Of a stretch of DNA of 64,000 bases, positions 45,142 to 55,557 are shown piece after piece. How positions within the stretch are numbered: position 1 is the first letter of the stretch; each line of letters begins with the position of its first letter. Both the position numbers and the translations under genes were made by a program. The notes below the pieces were generated by a model. The model worked only from the letters and a program-made list of their open reading frames with translations. It made no database searches and had not been told where the DNA came from. The stretch comes from Sphingopyxis sp. GW247-27LB (GTDB lineage Bacteria; Pseudomonadota; Alphaproteobacteria; Sphingomonadales; Sphingomonadaceae), in NCBI RefSeq assembly GCF_002277025.1, contig NZ_NIWD01000013.1:167459-231458 (forward strand). The letters run 5' to 3'.

Positions 45142-45215
45142 GCGGGCAATATAGGCGATGTGGCGCTGAAATGCGAGGGTGGACCCAAGCCCCGTTTCGC
45201 CGGGATGACGATATT

Positions 45216-45722
45216 CTATATTTTGTCTGTTCGTCTGCCTTTGCTTTCCTCGTGGGTTCGGAGAGTTTTTGCGCAGTCTGGGCCGCGCCCTGCCCCGAGA
45301 ATGAGGAAAGTTTCTTCTTGGCCCTGTGCCGCGACCGCTACGTCTGCATCGCAAACGGACCAGATATCACGGACGGCGCGCGTAAAATCGCCGCGAGTAG
45401 CGCCCGGCGCCATGCGAAACATGGCCGTATGGGCGGGGCTGATTTTGTTGGCGACGCCCGGATCATAACGGATCACATCGCGAGCGGCGATTTGTGCGCC
45501 GCTTGTCGAGCGGAACCGACGGTCCTTGTAAACCGGAAGTTCCATCGGCTTGGCGGCGACTAGGTCGTAGAATATCATTTGCGCAGTGGGATGCATTTCG
45601 AAAGCGAAATCGATGCTCGGTTCGCGGGGCCATAGCCACCACGCAGCCCAGACCGCAGACATCAACAGCCCGGCCAGCAGAATGGGGCGCCTGCGTCGCC
45701 GCACGCGCCCCGCTTCTGTCAT
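45216..45722 (-). CDS. Small membrane-anchored protein of unknown function, coupled to clpA
   Basis: A 168-residue protein with a basic N-terminus RRRRR, one membrane helix (about residues 14-31, LLAGLLMSAVWAAWWLW) and a periplasmic domain. I do not recognise a family. Visible features are FEMHPTAQMIFYDLVAAKP, a central basic stretch and two or three Cys near the C-terminus (SVCDADV, GPDCAKT). ATG 45722 overlaps the clpA stop by 4 bases, so it is probably translated from the clpA mRNA. A link to proteolysis is not implied by the sequence. Confidence 0.65.
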   Translation of the reverse strand: MTEAGRVRRRRRPILLAGLLMSAVWAAWWLWPREPSIDFAFEMHPTAQMIFYDLVAAKPMELPVYKDRRFRSTSGAQIAARDVIRYDPGVANKISPAHTAMFRMAPGATRGDFTRAVRDIWSVCDADVAVAAQGQEETFLILGAGRGPDCAKTLRTHEESKGRRTDKI

Positions 45723-48055
45723 TCCGCCGCCTTCTTCGCTTTATCGGCTTTGGGCTTCGCCTTACCCTTCGGCGGCGCGGAGACGATTTCGAAAGCGAGC
45801 GGATTACCGACCTTGGCGTCGTCGCCCTCCTTCATCCGCACCTTGACCTCGCCGCCGTGAACGAGCTTGCCGAATAGCAGTTCCTCGGCGAGCGGCTGCT
45901 TGATCTTCTCCTGGATCAGGCGGCCCATCGGGCGCGCGCCGTAGAGCTTGTCATAGCCCTTCGCGGTCAGCCATGCCCGCGCCGCATCGTCGAGCTGGAT
46001 GTGGACGTTGCGGTCGGCGAGCTGGAGTTCGAGTTCGAGGATGAACTTGTCGACGACGCGCGCAACCACCTCGGGCGGCAGATAGCCGAAGGGGACGATC
46101 GCATCGAGGCGGTTGCGGAATTCGGGGGTGAAGAGATTCTTCACCGCTTCCTCCTGCACATCCTCGCGCGTCGCCTGGCCGAAGCCGATCGACTCGCGCG
46201 CCATGTCGCTTGCGCCCGCGTTGGTCGTCATGATCAGGATGACGTTGCGGAAATCGACGGTCTTGCCGTGATGATCGGTCAGCCGGCCGTGGTCCATCAC
46301 CTGCAAGAGGATGTTGAACAGGTCGGGGTGCGCCTTCTCGATCTCGTCGAGCAGCAGCACGCAATGCGGGTTCTGGTCGATCGCGTCGGTCAGCAGGCCG
46401 CCCTGGTCGTAGCCGACATAGCCCGGAGGCGCGCCGATCAGGCGGCTCACCGAATGGCGCTCCATATATTCGGACATGTCGAAGCGCTGGAGCGGGATGC
46501 CGAGCAGATGCGCGAGCTGCTTCGCGACCTCGGTCTTGCCCACGCCGGTCGGGCCCGAGAAGAGATAGTTGCCGATCGGCTTTTCGGGATCGCGCAGCCC
46601 GGCGCGCGACAGCTTGATCGCCGACGACAGCACCTCGATCGCGACATTCTGGCCGAACACGACACGCTTCAGATCGGTCTCAAGCGTTTCGAGCACGCGC
46701 TTGTCGTCGCTCGACACCGATTTGGGCGGGATGCGCGCCATCGTCGCGATCACCGCCTCGATCTCCTTGGCGGTGATCGTCTTGCGCCGCTTCGACGGCG
46801 GGACGAGCATCTGCATCGCACCGACCTCGTCGATCACGTCGATCGCCTTGTCGGGGAGCTTGCGGTCGTTGATGTAGCGCGCCGAGAGGTCGACCGCCGC
46901 GTTGATCGCGTCGCTCGTATATTTGACGTTATGATGGGTCTCGAACGCCTCGCGCAGCCCGGCGAGAATTTTCTTGGTATCCTCAAGGCTCGGCTCGATG
47001 ACGTCGATCTTCTGGAAGCGACGGAGCAGCGCGCGGTCCTTTTCGAAATGGTTGCGGAACTCCTTGTAGGTCGTCGATCCGATGCAGCGGATGACGCCGC
47101 CCGACAGCGCGGGCTTGAGGAGGTTCGACGCGTCCATCGCGCCGCCCGACGTGGCGCCGGCGCCGATCACCGTGTGGATCTCATCGATGAACAGGATCGC
47201 GTGCGGCAGGCCTTCGAGTTCGGAGACGACCTGCTTCAGCCGCTCCTCGAAGTCGCCGCGATAGCGCGTGCCGGCGAGCAAGGCGCCCATGTCGAGCGAA
47301 TAGATCACTGCTTCCTTCAGCACCTCGGGCACGTCGCCTTCGACGATCTTGCGCGCGAGCCCCTCGGCGATCGCGGTCTTGCCGACGCCGGGGTCGCCGA
47401 CATAGAGCGGGTTGTTCTTCGAGCGGCGGCAGAGGATCTGGATCGTGCGGTCGACCTCGGCATTGCGGCCGATCAGCGGGTCGACCTTGCCGCCCTTCGC
47501 TTTCTCGTTGAGGTTGACGGTGAACTGGTCGAGCGCGGTTTCCTTCTTGTTCTTGGCGCCCTCCTTGTCCTTCGCCTCTTCCTTCTCCTCGGGCTCGGCC
47601 TGCGCGGCGGGCTTGCCGCCCTTGCCGACGCCGTGGCTCAAATAGGAGACCGCGTCGAGGCGCGTCAGGTCCTGCTGCTGGAGGAAATAGACGGCATAGC
47701 TCTCGCGTTCGGAGAAGAGCGCGACGAGGACGTTGGCGCCCGTCACCTCATCCTTGCCCGACGACTGGACGTGCAGGATCGCCCGCTGGACGACGCGCTG
47801 GAAGCCGCTGGTGGGGGAGGGGTCGCTATGCCCCTCGACCTTCAGGCTGTCGAGTTCGGTGTCGAGATAATGGACCACCGCCGACTGGAGATCGTCGAGC
47901 GCGACGCCGCAGGCACGCATCACTTCCGCAGCGTGATCGTCGTCGATCAGCGCATAGAGCAGATGCTCCAGTGTCGCATATTCGTGATGACGCTCCGACG
48001 CGGCCTTGAGCGCGTTGTGCAGGGTCTTTTCGAGGGACTCCGAAAAGGACGGCAT
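45719..48055 (-). CDS. clpA: ATP-dependent Clp protease ATP-binding subunit ClpA
   Basis: A 778-residue AAA+ unfoldase feeding ClpP. It has an N-domain (1-140) with HHEYATLEHLLYALI, where ClpS would bind, and a charged linker of Glu/Lys repeats at about 150-185. AAA1 has Walker A GDPGVGKTAIAEG near 219 and LFIDEIHTVIGAG. AAA2 has GPTGVGKTEVAK near 499 and LLLDEIEKAHPD. The protein ends in a Lys/Ala-rich tail. The short middle region marks ClpA rather than ClpB. No clpS is adjacent; the 256 bases upstream hold only a palindromic element. It overlaps the small membrane protein gene at its 3' end. Confidence 0.95.
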   Translation of the reverse strand: MPSFSESLEKTLHNALKAASERHHEYATLEHLLYALIDDDHAAEVMRACGVALDDLQSAVVHYLDTELDSLKVEGHSDPSPTSGFQRVVQRAILHVQSSGKDEVTGANVLVALFSERESYAVYFLQQQDLTRLDAVSYLSHGVGKGGKPAAQAEPEEKEEAKDKEGAKNKKETALDQFTVNLNEKAKGGKVDPLIGRNAEVDRTIQILCRRSKNNPLYVGDPGVGKTAIAEGLARKIVEGDVPEVLKEAVIYSLDMGALLAGTRYRGDFEERLKQVVSELEGLPHAILFIDEIHTVIGAGATSGGAMDASNLLKPALSGGVIRCIGSTTYKEFRNHFEKDRALLRRFQKIDVIEPSLEDTKKILAGLREAFETHHNVKYTSDAINAAVDLSARYINDRKLPDKAIDVIDEVGAMQMLVPPSKRRKTITAKEIEAVIATMARIPPKSVSSDDKRVLETLETDLKRVVFGQNVAIEVLSSAIKLSRAGLRDPEKPIGNYLFSGPTGVGKTEVAKQLAHLLGIPLQRFDMSEYMERHSVSRLIGAPPGYVGYDQGGLLTDAIDQNPHCVLLLDEIEKAHPDLFNILLQVMDHGRLTDHHGKTVDFRNVILIMTTNAGASDMARESIGFGQATREDVQEEAVKNLFTPEFRNRLDAIVPFGYLPPEVVARVVDKFILELELQLADRNVHIQLDDAARAWLTAKGYDKLYGARPMGRLIQEKIKQPLAEELLFGKLVHGGEVKVRMKEGDDAKVGNPLAFEIVSAPPKGKAKPKADKAKKAAE

Positions 48056-48244
48056 GGTCTTTCTCCTTGCGGGACCAGCCGGGGAGAGGCCGCCCCTAGG
48101 AAGCTAACGTGGCGATGCCGCCGCCCCGCCGCAAGGGAAAAGCGGAGGCGGATATGAAATTACGATGACAGGATTGCGCTATGGTTAACGAGGCGTTGGG
48201 AAATTGGTGCGCGCCATTCATCGGCCGGCAAGCTGCGCCGTGGT

Positions 48245-48314
48245 TAGGGGCCGGCGCCCCGCTCCACTCTCCCTACGTCTCATCGGAGCGGGGCACACCC
48301 GGCATCGGCCCCTA
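48245..48314. repeat. Palindromic element at the 3' end of the DUF1192 gene
   Basis: TAGGGGCCGG-CGCCCCGCTCC pairs with GGAGCGGGGC and CCGGC-atC-GGCCCCTA across a 20-base loop. The right end includes the TAG stop codon of the minus-strand DUF1192 gene. It may act as that gene's terminator. Confidence 0.65.
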
Positions 48315-48509
48315 CCCCTTGCGGAACAGCGCCTCCGCGCTCGCCTTGAAGCCGCCGGCGGCGGCCTTGTGCGCCTTGATGCGTTCGATCTCGGCCTGAA
48401 GCACCGCGATGCGGTCGTCGAGTTCGTCGACCGACAGCGGATCGAGCGGCTGGCGGGTCAGGGCCGCGAGCGCATCGTCGCGGCGGCGGGGAAGGTCGTC
48501 ATCGTCCAT
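48312..48509 (-). CDS. DUF1192 domain-containing protein
   Basis: A 65-residue acidic-then-helical protein of the small DUF1192 family found in alphaproteobacteria, function unknown. It opens MDDDDLPRR and has LDPLSVDELDDRIAVLQAEIERIKAHKAA, a short coiled coil, and ends in SAEALFRKG. ATG 48509 is preceded by GAAAGGAC. Its stop codon lies inside a palindromic element. It is divergent from the quinone oxidoreductase gene. Confidence 0.85.
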   Translation of the reverse strand: MDDDDLPRRRDDALAALTRQPLDPLSVDELDDRIAVLQAEIERIKAHKAAAGGFKASAEALFRKG

Positions 48510-48626
48510 GGCGTGTCCTTTCTCGCTGGTCCCTGCATTTCGTAAGCGCGCGACTGTTGACCCGCGCGCCGCGCCTGTCAATAAGGCGCGCCGAGTGGGA
48601 AACATATGGGAAGTGGGGAAAATAGG

Positions 48627-49625
48627 GTGACCAGCCTACCCGAAAGCATGACCGCCATCGCCATCGGCGAACCGGGCGGGCCAGAGGTCCTTATGCCCGA
48701 GACGCGCGCCGTGCCGCGCCCCGGTCCGGGCGAGGTGCTGATCCGCGTCGCCGCCGCCGGGGTCAACCGCCCCGACGTGCTCCAGCGCATGGGTTTCTAT
48801 CCGCCGCCGCCGGGCGCGTCCGATCTGCCGGGGCTCGAGGTCGCGGGCACGATCGCCGCGATCGGGCCGGGCGGCGATCCCGAACTGCTGGGGCAGGCGG
48901 TATGCGCGCTCATCGCCGGCGGCGGCTATGCCGAATATTGCATCGCGTCGGCGGGAAGCTGCCTGCCGGTGCCCAAGGGCTTTTCGATGGCCGAAGCCGC
49001 GGCGCTGCCCGAGACGATGTTCACCGTCTGGCACAATCTGTTCGAACGCGCCTGGATGAAGGAGGGCGACACGGTGCTCGTCCACGGCGGCACCAGCGGC
49101 ATCGGCACCACCGCGATCGGGCTTTGCGGCCTGTTCGACATCCGGGTGATCGTGACCTGCGGCAGCGCGGAGAAGTGCGATGCGGCGCGCGCGCTCGGCG
49201 CGGCGCTCGCGGTCGATTATTCGAGCGAGGATTATGTCGCGGCGGCGAAGGCCTTCACCGGAGGGCGCGGGGTCGACGCGGTGCTCGACATGGTCGGCGG
49301 CGACTATGTGCCGCGCAACCTCGCCGCGCTCGCCGACGACGGGCGCCACGTCAGCATCGCCTTTCAGCGCGGCGCGAAGGCCGAGATCGACATGTCGGAG
49401 GTGATGCGCCGCCGCCTGACGCTGACCGGGTCGACGCTGCGCGCGCGGAGCGCCGACTTCAAGGCCGCGCTTGCCGACGAGATTCACCGCACCGTCTGGC
49501 CGCGGCTGTCGGATGGCGCGTGGAAGCCCGCGATGGACCAGGCCTTTCCGCTCGCCGCCGCCGCCGCCGCGCACGCGCGGATGCAGGCGGGCGCGCATGT
49601 CGGGAAGATCGTGCTGACCATATGA
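48627..49625 (+). CDS. NAD(P)H-quinone oxidoreductase (zinc-independent MDR family)
   Basis: A 332-residue medium-chain reductase of the quinone oxidoreductase (PIG3-like) group. The catalytic domain has GEVLIRVAAAGVNRPDVLQRMG and LPGLEVAGTIAAIG, and the Rossmann part has VHGGTSGIGTTAIGL. No zinc-binding Cys/His set is present. GTG 48627 is chosen: GGGGA stands eight bases upstream, and the encoded TSLPESMTAIAIGEPGGPEVL is the usual family N-terminus; ATG 48648 would cut it short. It probably reduces quinones or enones with NADPH. Confidence 0.9.
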   Translation: MTSLPESMTAIAIGEPGGPEVLMPETRAVPRPGPGEVLIRVAAAGVNRPDVLQRMGFYPPPPGASDLPGLEVAGTIAAIGPGGDPELLGQAVCALIAGGGYAEYCIASAGSCLPVPKGFSMAEAAALPETMFTVWHNLFERAWMKEGDTVLVHGGTSGIGTTAIGLCGLFDIRVIVTCGSAEKCDAARALGAALAVDYSSEDYVAAAKAFTGGRGVDAVLDMVGGDYVPRNLAALADDGRHVSIAFQRGAKAEIDMSEVMRRRLTLTGSTLRARSADFKAALADEIHRTVWPRLSDGAWKPAMDQAFPLAAAAAAHARMQAGAHVGKIVLTI

Positions 49626-49672
49626 GGCGGGGCCTGCTTCCATCTGGGGGAAACAGGTTCTAAACCCCGCAC

Positions 49673-50251
49673 ATGAGCGACGACGGGAAAATCTACATCG
49701 ACGCGAACGCGCTGCTCGCCGACTCGCTGCGGCTGGGCATGCAGGTGCTCGAAAGCGGCTTCGCGCCGACCCATCTCGTCGGCATCTGGCGCGGCGGCGC
49801 GCCGGTCGGGATCGCGGTGCAGGAACTGCTCGATTATCACGGCCAGCCTTGCGACCATATCGCGATCCGCACCTCCTCCTATCACGACATCGACCGGCAG
49901 GATCCCGAGGTGAAGGTGTTCGCATTGGGTTATCTGATCGACACGCTGAACCCCGACGACCGCCTGCTCATCATCGACGACGTCTTCGATTCGGGACGCA
50001 GCATCCGCGCCTTCCTCGCCGAACTTCGGGCGCGCTGCCGCCACAATATGCCGCGCGACATCCGCATCGCCACCGTGTGGTACAAGCCGCGCCGCAACGT
50101 CACCGACCTGAAGCCCGACTTCTTCGTCCACGAAACCGACCGCTGGCTGATCTTTCCGCACGAATTCCACGGCCTGTCGGTCCACGAGATCCGCCGCCAC
50201 AAGCCCGAGGCGGCGATCATCCTGGGAGAGGAGACGGCATCGCATGGCTGA
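49673..50251 (+). CDS. Purine phosphoribosyltransferase (hypoxanthine-type)
   Basis: A 192-residue type I phosphoribosyltransferase. The PRPP loop is [14 protein letters not shown] at about 102-115, and the pyrophosphate loop is [12 protein letters not shown] at about 36-47. It resembles the hypoxanthine/xanthine enzymes, transferring ribose phosphate from PRPP to a 6-oxopurine to give IMP or XMP. Its 3' end overlaps the deaminase gene by 8 bases, so both are made together. Adenine would be deaminated to hypoxanthine and then salvaged as IMP. Confidence 0.85.
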   Translation: MSDDGKIYIDANALLADSLRLGMQVLESGFAPTHLVGIWRGGAPVGIAVQELLDYHGQPCDHIAIRTSSYHDIDRQDPEVKVFALGYLIDTLNPDDRLLIIDDVFDSGRSIRAFLAELRARCRHNMPRDIRIATVWYKPRRNVTDLKPDFFVHETDRWLIFPHEFHGLSVHEIRRHKPEAAIILGEETASHG

Positions 50252-51269
50252 TGGTTTCGCCTCCGTCGCCGAGCGCGCGGCGTTCATCGCGGGGCTCCCC
50301 AAGGCCGAGCTCCATCTTCATATCGAAGGCTCGCTCGAACCCGAGCTGATGTTCGAACTCGCGCGGCGCAACGCGATTCCCATCCCCTTCGCGAGCGTCG
50401 AGGAGGTGCGCGCGGCCTACGCCTTTTCGAACCTCCAGGATTTCCTCGACATCTATTATCAGGGCATGAGCGTCCTCGTCACCGAACAGGATTTCCACGA
50501 CCTGACCGCGGCCTATCTCGCCCGCGCGCACGCCGACAATGTCCGCCATGTCGAGATCTTCTTCGACCCGCAGGGGCATACGCAGCGCGGTGTCGCGTTC
50601 GACACGGTGATCGCGGGGATCACCCGCGCGCTGAGCGAAGCGCGCGAGCGGCACGGGCTGACCTCGAAGCTGATCCTGTGCTTCCTTCGCCATCTGAGCG
50701 AGGCGGAGGCCGAGGCGACGCTCGATGCGGCGCTGCCATGGCTCGATCGCATCGACGGGGTGGGGCTCGATTCGTCGGAGGTCGGGCATCCGCCCTCGAA
50801 GTTCGAACGCGTCTTCGCGCGGGCGCGCGGCCTGGGGCTGAAGCTGGTGGCGCATGCGGGCGAGGAGGGACCGCCCGCCTATGTCGTGGAAGCGCTCGAC
50901 CTCTTGAAGGTCGACCGGATCGACCATGGCAACCGCAGCCTCGAGGACCCGGCGCTCGTCCGCCGCCTCGCCGATGCGGGGCTGTGCCTCACCGTCTGCC
51001 CGCTGTCGAACCTCAAGCTCTGCGTCGTCGACGACATCGCGGCGCATCCGCTGCGGACGATGCTCGACGCGGGGCTCGCCGCGACGGTCAATTCGGACGA
51101 TCCCTCCTATTTCGGCGGCTATGTGAACGCCAATTATCAGGCGGTCGCCGACGCGCTCGACCTGTCGCGGGCCGAACTGGTCACGCTGGCGCGCAACAGC
51201 TTCACCGGATCGTTCCTGGAGGACGGCGAGCGCGACCGCCACCTGGCGGCGATCGACGCCTACGCCTAG
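50244..51269 (+). CDS. add: Adenine/adenosine deaminase (AMP-deaminase superfamily, ADE type)
   Basis: A 341-residue zinc deaminase of the adenosine deaminase superfamily. Metal ligands are in [12 protein letters not shown] (HxH), in [11 protein letters not shown] and as Asp in [26 protein letters not shown] and [17 protein letters not shown] are features I associate with microbial adenine deaminases of the Pa0148 type rather than true adenosine deaminases, and the coupled hypoxanthine-type phosphoribosyltransferase fits that. The symbol add is given for the family. The stop codon TAG forms the first bases of a palindromic element. Confidence 0.85.
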   Translation: MADGFASVAERAAFIAGLPKAELHLHIEGSLEPELMFELARRNAIPIPFASVEEVRAAYAFSNLQDFLDIYYQGMSVLVTEQDFHDLTAAYLARAHADNVRHVEIFFDPQGHTQRGVAFDTVIAGITRALSEARERHGLTSKLILCFLRHLSEAEAEATLDAALPWLDRIDGVGLDSSEVGHPPSKFERVFARARGLGLKLVAHAGEEGPPAYVVEALDLLKVDRIDHGNRSLEDPALVRRLADAGLCLTVCPLSNLKLCVVDDIAAHPLRTMLDAGLAATVNSDDPSYFGGYVNANYQAVADALDLSRAELVTLARNSFTGSFLEDGERDRHLAAIDAYA

Positions 51270-51372
51270 AGTGCGTTCGGTTTTGATGGAATCAAAACCG
51301 GCACTCTAGATTCTTGTTTTACCGTGTTTTCCGAGTCGTCAGGTGATTCCACCTGACTTGAAAACACTCTAG
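51266..51372. repeat. Modular palindromic element at the deaminase stop codon
   Basis: A 107-bp element. CTAGAGTGC (51266-51274) pairs with GCACTCTAG (51302-51310) around CGGTTTTGAT-gga-ATCAAAACCG (51279-51301). CACTCTAG appears again at 51365-51372 after a second hairpin GTCAGGTG-attc-CACCTGAC. Three related termini suggest two fused modules. The first three usable bases are the stop codon of the deaminase gene, and the element ends 11 bases from the mreB stop. Confidence 0.85.
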
Positions 51373-51382
51373 GCTCTGAGGA

Positions 51383-52552
<1,170 letters not shown>

Positions 52553-52586
52553 TCAGGTCGGGCCGATGGCGCCTAGGGTCAGGGCC

Positions 52587-54686
52587 CTAGAATTTCCCCC
52601 GCACCGAGAAGGCGAAGATCGGGCCGATCAGCCGGTCGCGGCTTTCGTGGAAGGCGACGGGGGTTTCCCCGCGCAGCCCTTCGTAGACCGTCCGCTCGCG
52701 CCGCGACCGCGCATTGATCGCATTGGCGAACTCGGCACGCACGGTCAGGCCCATCACATCCTTGTTCTCGACGAAGAGCGAGGCGAAGACCGGCCCCTCC
52801 CAGGTGCGGTTGACCTCGTTGCGGCGGTAATTGGGCTGGTAATGGCCGTAGCTCGCGGTCGCGCCCCACGCCCAGTCGCTCCCCGGAATGTCGTGGCGCA
52901 GCGAGAAGTCCGCCGAGCGGTCCTGGAAGCCGCTCCACTGGCGCTTCTCGCCGGTGAAGGGATCGCGCAGCCCCGATTTCTCGATATCGACGCTGGCGTC
53001 GATCTTGACGCCCTTCAGCCCCGCCGGGTCGAGGTTGATCGTCGCCGACCACACGACCGCCGCCGCCCATGCCTTCGCAATGTTACCGACCGATTCGCCG
53101 CCGTCGACGGGAACGACGTCGACAAAATCCTCGGCATCGACATAGACGAGCTGGAGCTTGGTCGAGCCCCATTTGCCGAGCGACTTGTTCGCCTCGAACT
53201 CGTAGCGCCAATTCTGCTGGGGGCGCAGATCGGCGTTGCCCGCGTTGCTGTTGTCGTCGTTCAAAAAGGCCTGCGCGAGGAAGTCGTAGAAATCGAGCTG
53301 TTCGACCTGCCGCTGCGCCTTCAAGGACAGGTCGAGGCCCGCGGCGGGCGTCCAGGCGAGGGTGAGCGACCCCTTGGGCCGGAAGAAACTGCGTTCGAGC
53401 CCGTTCGCGCCGTCCTGGGTCAGCGTCGAATGCTCGGCGCCCGCGACGAGCTGGAACGACAGCTTGTCCGTCAGCTTGCGGCCGAAGCTCAAAAGCGCCT
53501 CGTAGCGGTCCTCGCGCACGCCGCCCGTGCCCTGGGGGAAGGGCAGCTCGACGAAGTCGTCCGTGGCCGGATCGAGCGTGTAGAGCCGCGCGACATTGTC
53601 GAGCGTGTTGAACGCCGCCTCGCCCGAGAGCTGCCAGTCGCCGCCGAACATCTTCCAGTCATATTCGCCGCGGCCGATCGTCTCGCCGACGTCGCCGGTC
53701 TGGGTGAAGCGGTCGCCGCTGGCGGGCGAACCGTCGGCGGGGCGCAGCACCACTTCCTGCGACACCGGCTCGTGGCTGAAGCGGCGGAGCCCGATCAGCT
53801 TGAGCTTTCCGGGACCGAGACCGAACTGCCAATCGCCGTTGACCTCATAATTCCATGTCGTCTCGGTCTCGCGCACGGTGCGCAGCCGGTCGGCCCCGCC
53901 GGGCGCGGTCCAGACGCCGTCCTCGTCATAGCGATACCAGCGGCGCTGATAATGGGCGCCGAGATGCGCGATGCTGTCGCCCGCGGGATCCCAGGTCAGC
54001 TTCGCCGACAGTTTGGGCGTGTCGTAATGGGTGTTCCAGATGTCCTTGCGGTGCTCGACGACCGCGCCCGCGCCGTCGGTGATGACGGTGCCGCCGCCGG
54101 CGCCGCTGCGCGAACTCGTGTCGTTGTTGAGGCCGAGCTCATATTCGACGTCGCCCTTGCGCCCACGCACCGAAATGTCGGCGCGGGTGAACAGGGGGTC
54201 GGTGTAATGCGGCCGGAACTCGGGCTTCCACGAGAATTGGCCCGAGAAGCTGTCGGCGCGGAAGACGATGTTCGCGACCTGGCCCGAAAGGCCCGGGAGG
54301 TCGAGGCTGGCGCCGTCGACGATCTCGATCCGCTCGACATTGGCGGCGGGGATGCGGGTGAGCTGGGTGACGATCGTGTCCGACTTGGTCGAGGGCCGCG
54401 CGCCGTTGAACAGCACATTGCCCGTCGCCTGCCCCAGCCCGCGCACCGTGTCGTTCTCGCGGATCGAGAAGCCGGGTACCTGGTTCAGCATGTCGTAGGC
54501 GTTCTTGGGCGCGTAGCGGGTGAAGTCGGCGGGGGTGTAGACTTTCCCCGCGAGCGCCTTCGCCAGCGTCGCGGTCGGGTCGGCGGCGGGCGGCGGCGCT
54601 TCGCCGCTCGCGGGCGCGTCCTGCGCGAGCACGGGCTGGACCGAGAGGGCGGCGGCCATCGCGAACAGGCTGGCGGCGATCCTCAC
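52587..54686 (-). CDS. TonB-dependent receptor (699 residues) in the BlaR1 operon
   Basis: An outer-membrane receptor with signal peptide (IAASLFAMAAALSVQPVLA) and a plug domain with NAYDMLNQVPGFSIREND, RGLGQATGNVLFNGARPSTKSD and ERIEIVDGASLDLPGLSG. A barrel follows, ending LIGPIFAFSVRGKF with terminal Phe. The plug resembles the outer-membrane protein beta-barrel family used for peptides or polymers more than siderophore receptors. Its ATG overlaps the stop of the repeat protein gene upstream (ATGA), so it is co-translated with the BlaR1-linked module. The ligand is unknown. Confidence 0.88.
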   Translation of the reverse strand: MRIAASLFAMAAALSVQPVLAQDAPASGEAPPPAADPTATLAKALAGKVYTPADFTRYAPKNAYDMLNQVPGFSIRENDTVRGLGQATGNVLFNGARPSTKSDTIVTQLTRIPAANVERIEIVDGASLDLPGLSGQVANIVFRADSFSGQFSWKPEFRPHYTDPLFTRADISVRGRKGDVEYELGLNNDTSSRSGAGGGTVITDGAGAVVEHRKDIWNTHYDTPKLSAKLTWDPAGDSIAHLGAHYQRRWYRYDEDGVWTAPGGADRLRTVRETETTWNYEVNGDWQFGLGPGKLKLIGLRRFSHEPVSQEVVLRPADGSPASGDRFTQTGDVGETIGRGEYDWKMFGGDWQLSGEAAFNTLDNVARLYTLDPATDDFVELPFPQGTGGVREDRYEALLSFGRKLTDKLSFQLVAGAEHSTLTQDGANGLERSFFRPKGSLTLAWTPAAGLDLSLKAQRQVEQLDFYDFLAQAFLNDDNSNAGNADLRPQQNWRYEFEANKSLGKWGSTKLQLVYVDAEDFVDVVPVDGGESVGNIAKAWAAAVVWSATINLDPAGLKGVKIDASVDIEKSGLRDPFTGEKRQWSGFQDRSADFSLRHDIPGSDWAWGATASYGHYQPNYRRNEVNRTWEGPVFASLFVENKDVMGLTVRAEFANAINARSRRERTVYEGLRGETPVAFHESRDRLIGPIFAFSVRGKF

Positions 54687-55438
54687 TGGTTCGCCTCCGT
54701 CGCGGCCGCGTTCATCCGGCGGGCATAGTCGCCGCTGACGCCGAGCGCCTTGAGCGAGACGACATCCTCGACCGACAGCTTCGTATAGCCGGCATCCGCG
54801 AGTTCGCGGACGTAGCCGGCGTCGACGCCGAGCGCGCGGCAGGCGAAGGCGTCGTCGAGCGAGGCGAGCTTCATCGGCGCGGCGCGGAGGTCGCGGACAT
54901 AGGCGGGGGTGACGTGCAGCGCCGCCGCGGCGATCAACTCGCCCGCGTCCTCCGCACGGAGGCCCGCGTCGGCGAGCCCGTCGGCGAGCTCGACCGTCGC
55001 ATCGACGAGGAGCATCGCGAGCAGGTCGCGCCGCTCGTCGGGGGCGATGCCGCGCTTCGCGAGCGCCTGTTCGAAGCCGGGGTCGGCGGTGAAGCGGCAG
55101 TCGCCCTTGCCTTCGTAGCGGCGCGACAGCCGGCCGTCGCAGGCCAGCGTTCCGGCCTGGTGGGCGACGGTGAAGGCGACCGGCCCGGCGCCGCCGGCGA
55201 GCGCGCGCTTCGCCGCCGCGACCTCGGGGCGCGAGCCGTCGAGCGCGAGGCTGCTGCTCGACCGGTCGGAGCGGATGCGCAAGTGCGGCTCGTCGTCGCC
55301 TGCGCCCTTGCCGCCCGCGGGCAGGATGTCCCAGCGGATATCGGTCAGCACCGGCGGCGATCCCGTGGGCTGCAGCGGCGCCGCCGAGGCCAGCGCGGAC
55401 AGCATGGCGAGGCTGGCGGTAACGATCAGGGCTTTCAT
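54683..55438 (-). CDS. Secreted protein with ~28-residue repeats shared with the neighbouring BlaR1
   Basis: A 251-residue exported protein with signal peptide (ALIVTASLAMLSALASA), a Cys-containing beta region (about 20-115), and three C-terminal degenerate repeats of about 28 residues. These are around IAAAALHVTPAYVRDLR, FACRALGVDAGYVRELAD and VSLKALGVSGDYARRMN. The same pattern, an acidic DDhh turn, ALGV, a short turn, then YVRxh, occurs about five times in the C-terminal extracytoplasmic part of BlaR1 at 55558-57270. It is not a family I can name. A sensor or adaptor role in the periplasm is inferred from this sharing and from coupling to a TonB receptor. Confidence 0.75.
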   Translation of the reverse strand: MKALIVTASLAMLSALASAAPLQPTGSPPVLTDIRWDILPAGGKGAGDDEPHLRIRSDRSSSSLALDGSRPEVAAAKRALAGGAGPVAFTVAHQAGTLACDGRLSRRYEGKGDCRFTADPGFEQALAKRGIAPDERRDLLAMLLVDATVELADGLADAGLRAEDAGELIAAAALHVTPAYVRDLRAAPMKLASLDDAFACRALGVDAGYVRELADAGYTKLSVEDVVSLKALGVSGDYARRMNAAATEANQ

Positions 55439-55557
55439 GGCACGTCTCCTCCGGGCCGCGGATCGCGGGCGAGCGTCGTCGCTCGCCGTGGATGCGGCGT
55501 TTCAGACCTTGGGGTTGGGGTTGGTGGCGGGCGCCCGGCCGGGCCGGGCGTCCGGCG

